From JACCTU01 sp963809175 (GTDB lineage: Bacteria; Actinomycetota; Thermoleophilia; Gaiellales; Gaiellaceae), in NCBI GenBank assembly GCA_963809175.1, contig CAWEIK010000003.1, forward strand, positions 1 to 64,000: a DNA stretch of 64,000 bases. Direction: 5' to 3'. Numbering within the stretch: position 1 is the stretch's first letter; every line of letters starts with the position of its first letter. Made by a program: the position numbers and the translations under genes. This document shows positions 29,990 through 38,559 of this stretch, in pieces. The notes beneath the pieces are model-generated. The model was not told the origin of the DNA. It worked only from the letters and a program-made list of their open reading frames with translations, and made no database searches.

Positions 29990-30727
29990 CTAGACCTCGA
30001 CCACCAGGCCGTCGGCGGCCTGCGCGAAGCGGGCGTCGAGCGGTCGCTCGATCGGGCGGTGCGTAAGCAGGAGCCGCTTCGCGCCCGCAGCGACCGAGAC
30101 ACTCTCTGCTTCTCGCGCCGACAGGTGGCCCCGCGGCGAGCCTTCCCGATCCTCGTCGCCGTCCGCGAGGGTCGCCTCGCAAACGAAGAGGTCGGCGTCC
30201 TGAGCCAACTCGGCCAGTCCCCCGTTCGGCCCGCTGTCCCCCGAGTACGCGAGCACCGAGCCGTTCGCCGAGACCCGGAAGCCGTAGGCCTCGAGCTCGT
30301 AGTGGAGCACCTTCACGGCGGTCACTTCCATCCCTGCGGTGTCGAACGGGGTTCCCCGTTCGAACTCGTGCACGTCGAACGCCAGCTCGAACATCTGCGG
30401 GCGCCCCAGCCGTCCGCCGAGCTCAGCGAGGAAGTCGCGCCCGCCGGGCGGCACCCAGAGCTCGGGCGCAGCGAGCTCGCTTGCGGGTCCGAACTGCGCC
30501 GCCCACACCCAGGGCACGACGTCGCCCCAGTGGTCGAGATGCCAGTGCGTGATCGCGATCGCGTCGACGCGCGGCCAGTCCTCCCACTCGCGCAGTCGTC
30601 CGAGCACGCCGGGCCCGCAGTCGAGCAGCAGCCGCCGTCCCGCGTCCTCGACGAGATAGCCCGATTGCGCACCGCCCGGGTTCGGCCAAGCGGGCGAGCA
30701 CCCCACGATTCTGAGCTTCACCTCCAT
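29990..30727 (-). CDS. Metallo-beta-lactamase-fold hydrolase (RNase Z-like)
   Basis: 245 residues with the zinc-binding motif THWHLDHWGD (HxHxDH), later YSGDSGPNG (Asp ligand), CEATL and a C-terminal HLSAREA...LLLTH, the order of the RNase Z/ElaC branch. It lacks the exosite arm of true tRNase Z as far as can be seen, so it may be a phosphodiesterase or other MBL hydrolase. It sits on the opposite strand between the two mutase subunit genes. The start could be ATG 30727 or GTG 30721; the region upstream is shared with the divergent small-subunit promoter. Confidence 0.82.
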   Translation of the reverse strand: MEVKLRIVGCSPAWPNPGGAQSGYLVEDAGRRLLLDCGPGVLGRLREWEDWPRVDAIAITHWHLDHWGDVVPWVWAAQFGPASELAAPELWVPPGGRDFLAELGGRLGRPQMFELAFDVHEFERGTPFDTAGMEVTAVKVLHYELEAYGFRVSANGSVLAYSGDSGPNGGLAELAQDADLFVCEATLADGDEDREGSPRGHLSAREAESVSVAAGAKRLLLTHRPIERPLDARFAQAADGLVVEV

Positions 30728-30732
30728 ATACT
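30727..30732 (+). promoter_or_regulatory. -10 element of the mutase small-subunit gene
   Basis: TATACT ends 9 bases before GTG 30742. It overlaps the start codon of the divergent MBL hydrolase gene. Confidence 0.48.
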
Positions 30733-30741
30733 TGCGCAGCC

Positions 30742-31137
30742 GTGGCCAGCAAGATCCGTGTGGTGATCGCGAAGCCCGGCCTCGACGGTCACGACCGCGG
30801 CGCGAAGATCATCGCCCGCGCCCTCCGGGACGCCGGGATGGAGGTCATCTACACCGGCCTGCATCAGACGCCGGAGCAGATCGTCGAGACCGCGATCCAG
30901 GAGGACGCGGACGCGGTCGGCATCTCGATCCTCTCCGGCGCTCACATGACGCTCGTCCCGAAGATCCTCCAGGGGTTGCGGGCGCAAGGCGCCGAGGACG
31001 TGCTGGTGGTGCTGGGCGGGACGATCCCGGCCGAGGACGCGGCCGAGCTGCAGAGCCAGGGCGTCGCCGCCGTCTTCACCCCGGGCGCGCCGACGAGTGA
31101 GATCGTCGACTTCCTGCGCGCCGGCGTCCCTGCGTGA
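30742..31137 (+). CDS. Methylmalonyl-CoA mutase, cobalamin-binding small subunit
   Basis: 131 residues forming a single B12-binding Rossmann-like domain: the DxHxxG signature is GLDGHDRGAK, where His ligates cobalt; GISILSG and VLGGTIP complete the cofactor pocket, ending at VFTPGAPTSEIVDFL. It partners the large subunit at 28330. The GTG start follows a close -10 hexamer. The enoyl-CoA hydratase gene follows after one base, suggesting co-transcription. The cobalamin adenosyltransferase at 10018 would supply the cofactor. Confidence 0.94.
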   Translation: MASKIRVVIAKPGLDGHDRGAKIIARALRDAGMEVIYTGLHQTPEQIVETAIQEDADAVGISILSGAHMTLVPKILQGLRAQGAEDVLVVLGGTIPAEDAAELQSQGVAAVFTPGAPTSEIVDFLRAGVPA

Positions 31138-31138
31138 G

Positions 31139-31914
31139 ATGAGCATCCTCGTCGAGCGCGACGACGCCGTCGCGATCGTGACCGTCGACCGGCCCGACGC
31201 GCTCAACGCACTCGACGTCGCAACCCTCACGGAGCTCCGCGACCAGCTCGCGCGCCTCGCGACGGACGCCGACACGCGCGTCGTCGTGCTGACCGGAGCG
31301 GGCGACCGCGCGTTCATCGCCGGGAGCCGACATCAAGTACATGAGCGCGCTCGACGTCGACGCAGGCGAAGGCCTGGGGCGCGCTCGGCCACGAGACCGC
31401 ACGGCTGCTCGAGACGATGCCGCAGCCGACGATCGCCGCGATCAACGGCTTCGCGCTCGGCGGCGGCTGCGAGCTGGCGCTCGCGTGCGACCTTCGTTAC
31501 GCCTCGGCCAAGGCGAAGCTCGGCCAGCCGGAGATCAAGCTCGGGATCATCCCGGGCTGGGGCGGGACGCAGCGCCTGGCGCGCGCGACCACGATCGGCT
31601 ACGCGAAGGAGCTGATCCTCACCGGTCGCACGATCGATGCCGCCGAGGCCCATCGGCACGGGCTCGTGAACGCGGTCTACGAGCCGCAGGAGCTGATGGC
31701 GAAGTCGCTCGAGACCGCGCGCGAGCTCGCGAAGCTCAGCCCGCTCGCGTTGGCGGCCGCGAAGGCTGCTGCCAACCGCGCGCTCCAGGGCGACCACGCG
31801 GACAATCTCGCGTCCGAGGCGGACCACTTCGGCGAGCTCTTCGCGAGCGACGATGCGAAAGAGGGCTTGTCGGCGTTCGTCGAGAAGCGCGACGCGCGCT
31901 TCACCGGCCGCTAG
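31139..31914 (+). CDS. Enoyl-CoA hydratase/isomerase (crotonase family), two frameshifts
   Basis: Hydrates trans-2-enoyl-CoA. Two extra bases, near 31323 (inside AGADIK) and near 31368, break the frame; correcting both gives 257 residues, the usual crotonase length. The oxyanion-hole segments are RAFIAGADIKYMSALD and NGFALGGGCELALACDLRYAS; the catalytic Glu region is GQPEIKLGIIPGWGGTQRL with its C-terminal Glu/Gly pattern, and the C-terminal helix AYAAAKAANRAL-like region is present. It follows the mutase small subunit with a one-base gap. It could act in beta-oxidation or in branched-chain acid breakdown. Confidence 0.88.
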
Positions 31915-32832
31915 CTAGCCGACGACGAGCCGGTCGGTCGAGAGCAGCATCGGGGTGCCGAGTGCCGCCTCGATCGTCGCCGGGGTGAGCGCCGTCCAGG
32001 CGACGGCTCGTTGCCCCTTCTTGAGCGCAGCGAGCTTGGCCGACGCGATCAGGGCGCCGAGCGGGTTCGAGATCACGACGCTCGGCGGAACCGACAGCTC
32101 GACGACGCGCTTGACGTCGGTGACGCGCATCCCGCCGGGCCAGGACTGCAGGTTGTCGACCATCAGCGTCAGCGATCGTGCCACGCCGTCGGCTGCGACG
32201 ACGTTCCCGCGGAGCGCCGCGGTGAAGTTCACCTCGGGCTGGACCGGGACGAGGAGCTTCTTCGCGCGGTTCAGGTACCTGAACGGGCTGACTGCCGCGC
32301 CGCCGCCCGGATGCACCTCGAAGTGCAGGTGGTACCCCGCCTGATCGGCGTCACCGGAGTTGCCGTTGTACGCGATCGGCTGGCCCGCAACGACGCGTGC
32401 GCCGTCCTTCAAGCCCTTCCAGTACGAACCACCCGCGACGCACTTGCCCTTGTTGTCGTTCTTCGCGGTGAGGTCGTTGTTCAGATGGATGTAGATGTAC
32501 ATCGTGCCGCTCGCGCCGTACAGGTAGAGCATGCAGCCCGCGCGCGCCGACGTCGTGTGGAACTTGACCTTGCCCGCCTCCGCCGCGACGGCCGGCGAGC
32601 GCCAGGTCGTCATGAGGTCGTTCCCCTGGTGTCCGCCTTGACCGCGTGCCGCGCCGAAGTCGTCGAAGTACACCGCTTTGCCGACGACCGGAAAGATGAG
32701 TTGCGGAACCTTGGCTGTTGCAGCGCCGGGTGCCGATGCGGTGGCGAGCCCTGTGATCAGAGCGAGAACGATCGGAATGAGGAGGCGGCGCATCGGGGAG
32801 CGGTTTCGCGATTCCGGGCGGGGTGCCTTCAT
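31915..32832 (-). CDS. Secreted M23-family metallopeptidase
   Basis: 305 residues: signal peptide (from ATG 32832, or more likely the internal ATG 32793, MRRLLIPIVLALITGLA), then a LytM/M23 domain with the zinc ligands in GGHQGNDLM (HxxxD) and the catalytic HLH in GYHLHFEVHPGG. A C-terminal region of about 120 residues (from NFTAALRGNVV) is beta-rich and unassigned. M23 enzymes cut peptidoglycan cross-bridges; some are inactive activators, but all core residues are visible here. It converges on the enoyl-CoA hydratase, with adjacent TAG stops in CTAGCTAG, and is divergent from the ETF operon. Confidence 0.86.
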   Translation of the reverse strand: MKAPRPESRNRSPMRRLLIPIVLALITGLATASAPGAATAKVPQLIFPVVGKAVYFDDFGAARGQGGHQGNDLMTTWRSPAVAAEAGKVKFHTTSARAGCMLYLYGASGTMYIYIHLNNDLTAKNDNKGKCVAGGSYWKGLKDGARVVAGQPIAYNGNSGDADQAGYHLHFEVHPGGGAAVSPFRYLNRAKKLLVPVQPEVNFTAALRGNVVAADGVARSLTLMVDNLQSWPGGMRVTDVKRVVELSVPPSVVISNPLGALIASAKLAALKKGQRAVAWTALTPATIEAALGTPMLLSTDRLVVG

Positions 32833-32838
32833 TAGAGT
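32833..32838 (+). promoter_or_regulatory. -10 element of the ETF operon
   Basis: TAGAGT ends 11 bases before the ATG at 32850, leaving at most a few untranslated bases. It lies between divergent starts at 32832 and 32850. Confidence 0.42.
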
Positions 32839-32849
32839 GCCACGGCTCC

Positions 32850-33604
32850 ATGAAGATTGCCGTCTGCATCAAGCAAGTGCCGGAAGGTACGAAGCGCATC
32901 GACCGCGCAACCATGCGGCTGGACCGCTCGGTGAGGGAGCCTTGAACGCGTTCGATGCACATGCCGTCGAGGAGGCGCTTCGGGTGAAAGACGCAGCGGG
33001 CGGCGGCGAGATCGTGCTCGTCTCGATGGGGCCGGCGAAAGCCGCCGACGCGCTTCGCAAGGCACTCGCGATGGGCGCCGACCGATCGGTGCTCGTGACC
33101 GACGACGCTGCCGCGGGCGCGGATCTCGTCGGCACGAGCCGCGTGCTCGCAGCGGTGCTCGAGCGCGAGCAGGCGGACCTCGTGCTCTTCGGCCAGCAGG
33201 CCGCCGACGCCGACGGCGCCGTGCTGTGGTCGGCCGTCGCCGAGCGATTGCGTCGCCCGGTGATCTCGCAGGTCGCCGAGCTCACCGTCGCCGACGGCAA
33301 GGCGCGCGGCAAACGGCAGACCGAGTTCGGCTACGACGTGATCGAGGCGCCGCTGCCGGCGGTGATTGCGGTCTCGGACGCGATCAACGAGCCGCGTTAC
33401 CCGTCGCTCAAGGGGATCATGGGCGCGAAGTCGAAGCCGCAGGAGACGCTCACGCTCGCCGACCTCGGTGTCGAAGCCGGCGCGAAGACCGAGGTGCTCG
33501 CGTTGAGCGATCCGCCGCCGCGCGGCGACACGACGAAGATCGAAGACGACGGCAGCGCGGCGGCGCAGATCGTCGAGTTCCTCGCCGAGAAGCGGCTGCT
33601 GTGA
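32850..33604 (+). CDS. etfB: Electron transfer flavoprotein beta subunit, one frameshift
   Basis: AMP-binding subunit of ETF, which collects electrons from acyl-CoA dehydrogenases. MKIAVCIKQVPEGTKR begins at ATG 32850; the frame breaks near 32933 (RLDRS then GEGALNAFD), where one base appears to be missing. Corrected length is 251 residues. Family blocks are ALNAFDAHAVEEAL, DLVLFGQQAADADGAVLW and the ETF-beta signature region KGIMGAKSKPQETLTLADLGV. Its stop overlaps the start of etfA in GTGA. Confidence 0.92.
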
Positions 33605-34560
33605 GGACGCTCGTCTTTCTCGAGCACCACGACGGCGAGATCCAGAAGGGCGCGCTCGGCGTGCTCGCCAAGGCGGCGCAGCTCGGCGACGTTTCGGGAG
33701 TGGTCATCGGCTCGGGCGTGCGCTCGCTCGCAGAGCAGGCCGGCAAGTTCGGCGCGAGCAAGGTGTTCGTCGCCGACGACGCGGCGCTCGACGCGCCGTT
33801 GCCGCAGCCGCGCGTCGACGTGCTCGCGACGCTCGTGCGCGACCAGGGCTTCGACACCGTGCTCTTCGCGGCGTCGGTGCTCGCGGCCGACGTCGCGGCC
33901 GGGCTCGCCGCGCGACTGGACGCCGGCCTCAACTGGGATCTCGCCGACCTGACCGAGCAGGACGGCAGGCTCGTCGGCAAGCGTCCGGCACTCGGCGACT
34001 CGGTCTTCGTCGACGTCGGCTGGGGCGACGGGCCCAAGCTCGCGCTCTTTCGGTCCGGCACGTTCGACCCCGTCGAGACGGGCGGAACCGCGCAGGTCGA
34101 GGCTGCCGCCGTGCAGCTCGAGGAGCACTCGAAAGCGGCGACCATGGTCGAGCAGGCGCACGCCGAGAGCGAAGGCCCGAACCTCGAGGAGGCCGACGTG
34201 ATCGTCGCCGGCGGCCGCGGGCTCGGCGGACCCGAGAACTTCACGCTCGTCGAGGAGCTCGCGAAGGCGCTCGGCGGCGCCGTCGGCGCGACGCGCGCGG
34301 TCGTCGACGCAGGCTGGTACCCGTACTCGACGCAGATCGGCCAGACCGGCAAGACCGTCGCGCCGAAGCTCTACGTCGCCTGCGGGATCTCCGGGGCGAT
34401 CCAGCACAAGGTCGGCATGCAGAGCTCGGGCACGATCGTCGCGATCAACAAGGACCCGAACGCGCCGATCTTCGAGTTCGCGGACTTCGGCGTCGTCGGC
34501 GACATCCACCAGGTCGTCCCGAAGCTGACCGAGCTCGTGCGCGAACGCCGCGGCGGCTGA
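33601..34560 (+). CDS. etfA: Electron transfer flavoprotein alpha subunit
   Basis: 319 residues. The N-terminal half holds the alpha-subunit fold (LVFLEHHDGEIQKGALGVLAKA); the C-terminal FAD domain shows VAGGRGLGGPENF, GATRAVVDAGWYPYSTQIGQTGKTVAPKLYVACGISG (written here as separate family blocks) and INKDPNAPIFEFADFGVVGDI, all diagnostic. It carries the FAD that passes electrons to the ETF dehydrogenase encoded next. GTG 33601 overlaps etfB, and its TGA overlaps the next ATG (TGATG), so the three genes form one operon. Confidence 0.94.
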   Translation: MRTLVFLEHHDGEIQKGALGVLAKAAQLGDVSGVVIGSGVRSLAEQAGKFGASKVFVADDAALDAPLPQPRVDVLATLVRDQGFDTVLFAASVLAADVAAGLAARLDAGLNWDLADLTEQDGRLVGKRPALGDSVFVDVGWGDGPKLALFRSGTFDPVETGGTAQVEAAAVQLEEHSKAATMVEQAHAESEGPNLEEADVIVAGGRGLGGPENFTLVEELAKALGGAVGATRAVVDAGWYPYSTQIGQTGKTVAPKLYVACGISGAIQHKVGMQSSGTIVAINKDPNAPIFEFADFGVVGDIHQVVPKLTELVRERRGG

Positions 34561-36264
34561 TGACCCGCCCCGCGGACTACCCACCTCCATTTTCGATCGA
34601 CGAGGCGATCGGCGTCGCCGACCGATCCGCCCGACGAGCGGATCGACGTCGGCGTGCTGATCGTCGGCGCAGGCCCCGCCGGCCTCGCGTGCGCGATCCG
34701 GCTCGGCCAGCTGCTCGAGGACGCGCCGCCCGAGCTGCGGGCCCGGCTCGGCGACGTGCCGGTCGCCGTGCTCGAGAAGGGCAAGCAGCCCGGCTCGCAC
34801 CTGCTCTCCGGCGCCGTCGTCAACCCGCGCGGGCTCCGGCGGCTCTTCCGCGGGCGGCAAGCAGCTCGACGAGCTGCCGCTGCTCGGCCCGGTCGAGGGC
34901 GAGTCCGTCTACTTCCTCACCGCCGGCTCCGCGTTCCGCATCCCGACGCCGCCGACGATGAAGAACGACGGCAACTACGTCGCGTCGCTGTCGCAGCTCG
35001 GCCGCTGGCTCGCCGAGCAGGCCGAGGAGGGCGGCGCGATGATCCTGCCCGAGACCGCCGCGACGAAGCTGCTCGTCGAGCACGGCCGCGTCGTCGGCGT
35101 TCGCACGGGCGACAAGGGTCGCGGTCGCGACGGCGAGCCGCTCGCCGAACTTCGAGCCGGGCTCCGACATCGTCGCGCGCGTGACGGTGCTCGCCGAGGG
35201 GACGCAGGGACATCTGACCGGCGCCGCGATCGAGCGCTTCGGCCTCGAGGGCGACAACCCGCAGGTGTGGGCGCTCGGCGTGAAGGAGATCTGGCGCGTC
35301 GCGAAGCCGCTCGACCGCGTGATCCACACGATGGGCTGGCCGCTGCGCGGCGGCGCACGCTACCGCGAGTTCGGCGGCTCGTTCATCTACCCGATGGGCG
35401 ACGACCACGTCGCGGTCGGCATGGTCGTCGGGCTCGACTACCGCGACGCCGAGCTCTCCGTGCACGACCTGCTGCAGGAGCTGAAGACGCATCCGCTCGT
35501 CCGGAAGATCCTCGCCGGAGGCGAGCGCGTGGAGTGGGGGGCGAAGACGATTCCCGAGGGCGGCTTCCTCGCGCTGCCGAAGCAGCTGCACGCTCCCGGC
35601 CTGCTGCTGTGCGGCGACGGCGTCGGGATGGTCAACGTGCCGGCGCTGAAGGGGATCCACTACGCGATCGAGTCGGGCCGGCTCGCCGCAGAGACGGCGT
35701 TCGAGGCGCTGCAGCGTGGGCGGACGGCCGCGACTCCCGGTGCGCTCGAGTCGTACGACCGAGCGGTGCGCGACAGCTACATCTGGCGCGACCTCGAGCA
35801 GGTGCGAAACATGCGGCCCGCGTTCAACCGCGGCTTCTGGGTCGGCGGAGCCCTCGCGGGGATGATGACCGCGACCCGCGGCAAGCTGCCGCCGTTCGCG
35901 TTCCGCACCGAACGCGATGCCGACGTCGAGCTGATCGTCACCGATCGTGCGAAGCGCTACCCGGCACCCGACGGGACGCTCACCTTCGACAAGCTCTCGT
36001 CGGTCTTCCTGTCGGGGAACAAGACGCGCGACGACCAGCCGAACCACATCCGCATCCAGCGGCGGGTACCCAAGCGACGTCGCGCAGCTGTGGGTGCGCA
36101 TGTGCCCGGCGCACGTCTACGAGGTCGGCGCCGCCGACGGCGACTCGACGGTCGAGGTGGAGGTCAACCCGTCGAACTGCGTGCAGTGCGGTGCGATCAC
36201 CGCGAAGGGCGGCCGGCTCACGCCGCCGGAAGGCGGCTCCGGGCCCGAGTACCAGCGGACGTAG
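34560..36264 (+). CDS. ETF-quinone oxidoreductase (FixC/ETF-QO family), four frameshifts
   Basis: Membrane-associated flavoprotein that moves electrons from ETF to the quinone pool. Extra bases near 34622, 34853, 35149 and 36060 break the frame; removing them gives 566 residues. The FAD site is VLIVGAGPAGLACAIRL; SGAVVNPRGL, AEGTQGHLTG, WGAKTIPEGG and LLLCGDGVGMVNVPALKG are family blocks. The C-terminal ferredoxin-like part has CPAHVYEV and NCVQCGAI; canonical ETF-QO has CxxCxxC, so the fourth cluster ligand appears replaced by Ile. The name is firm at family level. Completing the operon etfB-etfA-etfQO, it would link the acyl-CoA dehydrogenase to respiration. Confidence 0.87.
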
Positions 36265-36312
36265 CCCGGCCAGCCGCGTCCGATCCGCCGTTGGACGCTT
36301 CCCCGCGCAAAG

Positions 36313-36366
36313 CTTCCCCGCCCCAATGGGGTGGGGAAGGAAGGATCCACCCGCCTCCCGAGGCGG
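36313..36366 (+). terminator. Two hairpins after the ETF operon
   Basis: First hairpin 36313-36339: 12-bp arms CTTCCCCGCCCC / GGGGTGGGGAAG around AAT with one G-T pair, which pairs only in plus-strand RNA (C-A on the other). Second hairpin 36351-36366: CCGCCT-CCCG-AGGCGG. Neither has a U-run, so this is a likely but atypical terminator pair between the ETF operon and the dehydratase gene. Confidence 0.55.
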
Positions 36367-36433
36367 ACGCTACCGGCGAAAGCGTGACGCGTCCGTGACG
36401 GAGTGCGCCGAACCTGTGACGATCACACCACAC

Positions 36434-37402
36434 GTGGCCGCGGTTCCGATCATCGAGCTCGACGACGTCCACCGCGCGCGCGAGGCGATCGCGGGCCGGC
36501 TGCACCGAACGCCGACGTTCACGTCCGCGTCGCTCTCGCGACTGTCGGGCGCCCAGGTGCACCTGAAGGCGGAGCTCTTCCAGCGTACGGGCTCGTTCAA
36601 GCCGCGCGGCGTGCTCACCAAGCTCGCGTCGCTCACGCCTGACGAGAAGGCGCGCGGCGTGATCGGGATCTCGGCGGGCAACCACGCGCAGGCGCTCGCC
36701 TACTGCGCGGCGCTCGAGGAGATCGACGCGCTGCTCGTCATGTGGCAGGGCGCCGACGAGTCGAAGCGCGCCGCGACGATCGGCTACGGCGCCGCGGTGC
36801 ACCAGGAGGCGCGCGACCCGACGGAGGCGTTCGCAGTGCTCGCGCAGCTCCAGGCGGAGACCGGCCGGACGCTCGTGCACCCGTTCGACGACCCGTTCAC
36901 GCAGGCGGGTCAGGGAACGGTGGGGCTCGAGCTGATCGAGGACGTGGAGGCGGACGTCGTCGTCGTTCCCATCGGTGGCGGCGGCCTGATCTCCGGCGTC
37001 GCGACGGCGGTCAAGGGCCTGCGACCCTCGGCGCGCGTGATCGGCGTCGAGCCCGAGACGTCGGCCGCGATGAAGCTGGCGGTCGAGGCGGGCGAGCCCG
37101 TTCCGATCACCCCGGTCTCGCTTGCGGACGGGCTGAACGCACCCTTCGCGGGGACGCACGCGCTCGCGGTCGTCCGCGAGCGGGTCGACGAGATCGTCCT
37201 CGTCACCGAGTCGGAGCTCGAGGCCGCCTTCCGCTTCCTCTACGGTCGCGCGAAGCTTGCGGTCGAGGGTGCCGGTGCGGCCTCCACGGCGGCGTTGCTC
37301 GCCGGCAAGATCCCTCACGAGCAGGGTGAACACGTCGCGCTTGTCGTCTCAGGAGGCAACGTTTCACCCGAAACCGCCTCTGCTATCCTGGCTTCGCGAT
37401 GA
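36434..37402 (+). CDS. Threonine dehydratase-like PLP enzyme
   Basis: Fold-type II PLP lyase that would deaminate L-threonine or L-serine to a 2-keto acid. About 322 residues with the PLP lysine in TGSFKPRGV, the phosphate-binding GGGGLISG, the asparagine loop SAGNHAQALA and a C-terminal SGGNVSPE. No C-terminal ACT regulatory domain, so it resembles the short catabolic form rather than IlvA. Three in-frame GTG starts (36395, 36416, 36434) are possible; homology begins at VPIIELDDVHRARE. Its TGA overlaps the rpmE ATG (ATGA). Serine racemase-like activity cannot be excluded. Confidence 0.86.
   Translation: MAAVPIIELDDVHRAREAIAGRLHRTPTFTSASLSRLSGAQVHLKAELFQRTGSFKPRGVLTKLASLTPDEKARGVIGISAGNHAQALAYCAALEEIDALLVMWQGADESKRAATIGYGAAVHQEARDPTEAFAVLAQLQAETGRTLVHPFDDPFTQAGQGTVGLELIEDVEADVVVVPIGGGGLISGVATAVKGLRPSARVIGVEPETSAAMKLAVEAGEPVPITPVSLADGLNAPFAGTHALAVVRERVDEIVLVTESELEAAFRFLYGRAKLAVEGAGAASTAALLAGKIPHEQGEHVALVVSGGNVSPETASAILASR
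37384..37389 (+). promoter_or_regulatory. -10 element of rpmE
   Basis: TATCCT ends 9 bases before the rpmE ATG, inside the 3' end of the dehydratase gene. A -35-like GTTTCA lies 17 bases upstream. It would let rpmE and the cluster behind it be expressed independently. Confidence 0.48.
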
Positions 37403-37620
37403 AGACTGGCATCCATCCCGACTACGTGCTCTCGAACGTCACGTGCTCCTGCGGGAACACCTTCCAGACGCGGTCCACGAAGCCCGAGCTGCACGTCGAG
37501 ATCTGCTCGAACTGCCACCCGTTCTACACGGGCAAGCAGAAGCTGATGGACACCGGCGGTCGTGTCGAGCGCTTCCAGCGTCGGCTCGAGCGCGCCGGCG
37601 GCGCGCCCCGCAAGGGCTAG
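37399..37620 (+). CDS. rpmE: 50S ribosomal protein bL31, zinc-ribbon form
   Basis: 73 residues, the normal bL31 length. MKTGIHPDY and the zinc-binding cysteines are all present: Cys16 and Cys18 in TCSCGN, Cys37 and Cys40 in ICSNCHPFYTGKQK, so this is the Zn-containing C+ paralogue. HPFYTGKQ is the family signature. It heads the conserved actinobacterial order rpmE-prfA-prmC-tsaC leading to the ATP synthase genes. Confidence 0.97.
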   Translation: MKTGIHPDYVLSNVTCSCGNTFQTRSTKPELHVEICSNCHPFYTGKQKLMDTGGRVERFQRRLERAGGAPRKG

Positions 37621-37633
37621 CTCCCTCACTTCG

Positions 37634-38554
37634 ATGCAGACAATCGGAGGCCAGGCGGTCCTCGAAGGCGTGATGATGCGCAGTCCTGCGCATTGGGCGC
37701 TCGCGGTGCGGAAGCCGAACGGCGAGATCGCCGAGCACACGACCTCGATCTCCTCGCCGATGGCGCGTCACCGCATCTATCGGCTCCCGGTGATCCGCGG
37801 GATCGTCGCGCTCGGCGAGTCGCTGGCGATCGGCTTCCGCGCGCTCGCGATCTCGGCGAACTACGCGGCGCAGGAGGCGGACGCGGACGAGAAGGAAGAG
37901 GTCGAGACCGAGTTGTCGCGCGGCGCGATCTTCTTCGCGTTCGCGATCGCGATCGGGTTTGCGATCGCGCTCTTCAAGGTGACGCCCGCGTTGATCACGA
38001 GCTGGCTCCCGATCGAGACGGACGGCTACTTCGTGGTCGTCGAAGGCGTGATCCGCGTGAGCATCTTCATCCTCTACATCCTCGTCATCTCCCTGCTTCC
38101 CGACCTCAGGCGCGTCTTCCAGTACCACGGCGCCGAGCACAAGGCGATCAACGCGCTCGAAGCCGGCGCGGATCTGACGCCGGAGAACGTGCAGCGCTTC
38201 TCGCTGATCCACCCACGCTGCGGCACGGCGTTCCTGCTCTGGGTGATGGTGATCGCGATCTTCGTCTTCGCCTTCATCGGCCAGCCCTCGTGGCCGTGGC
38301 TGATCGCGAGCCGCATCCTGCTGCTGCCGGTGATCGCGGGTCTCGCCTACGAGGTGATCCGCTTCGCGGGCAAGCACACCGACAACCGGCTGCTGATGGC
38401 GCTGCTCGCGCCCGGCCTCTGGCTGCAGCGGCTGACGACGCGCGAGCCTTCGCTCGACCAGCTCGAGGTCTCGATCCGCGCGCTGCGCGAGGTGCTCCGG
38501 CTCGAAGGGCAGGAGCGGCCCGCCGAGGCGCGTCGCGTCGAAGTCATGGCCTGA
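37634..38554 (+). CDS. DUF1385 (YqhQ-family) membrane protein
   Basis: 306 residues. The N-terminal block QTIGGQAVLEGVMMRSP, central YHGAEHKAINALEAG and HPRCGTAFLL are the family signatures; around four hydrophobic helices lie between (FFAFAIAIGFAIALF, SIFILYILVISLLP, FLLWVMVIAIFVFAF, ILLLPVIAGLAYEV). The biochemical function of YqhQ proteins is not established; the conserved Glu-His-Lys cluster could be a metal or catalytic site. ATG 37634 is chosen because the QTIGGQAV homology begins right after it. It lies between rpmE and prfA, a position common in Gram-positive genomes. Confidence 0.9.
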   Translation: MQTIGGQAVLEGVMMRSPAHWALAVRKPNGEIAEHTTSISSPMARHRIYRLPVIRGIVALGESLAIGFRALAISANYAAQEADADEKEEVETELSRGAIFFAFAIAIGFAIALFKVTPALITSWLPIETDGYFVVVEGVIRVSIFILYILVISLLPDLRRVFQYHGAEHKAINALEAGADLTPENVQRFSLIHPRCGTAFLLWVMVIAIFVFAFIGQPSWPWLIASRILLLPVIAGLAYEVIRFAGKHTDNRLLMALLAPGLWLQRLTTREPSLDQLEVSIRALREVLRLEGQERPAEARRVEVMA

Positions 38555-38559
38555 GGCCG

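Noticed and set aside
36295..36370. Hairpin region as a small RNA gene or tRNA
   Set aside because: No T-loop or anticodon-arm pattern and no promoter; two simple hairpins behind an operon fit termination better.
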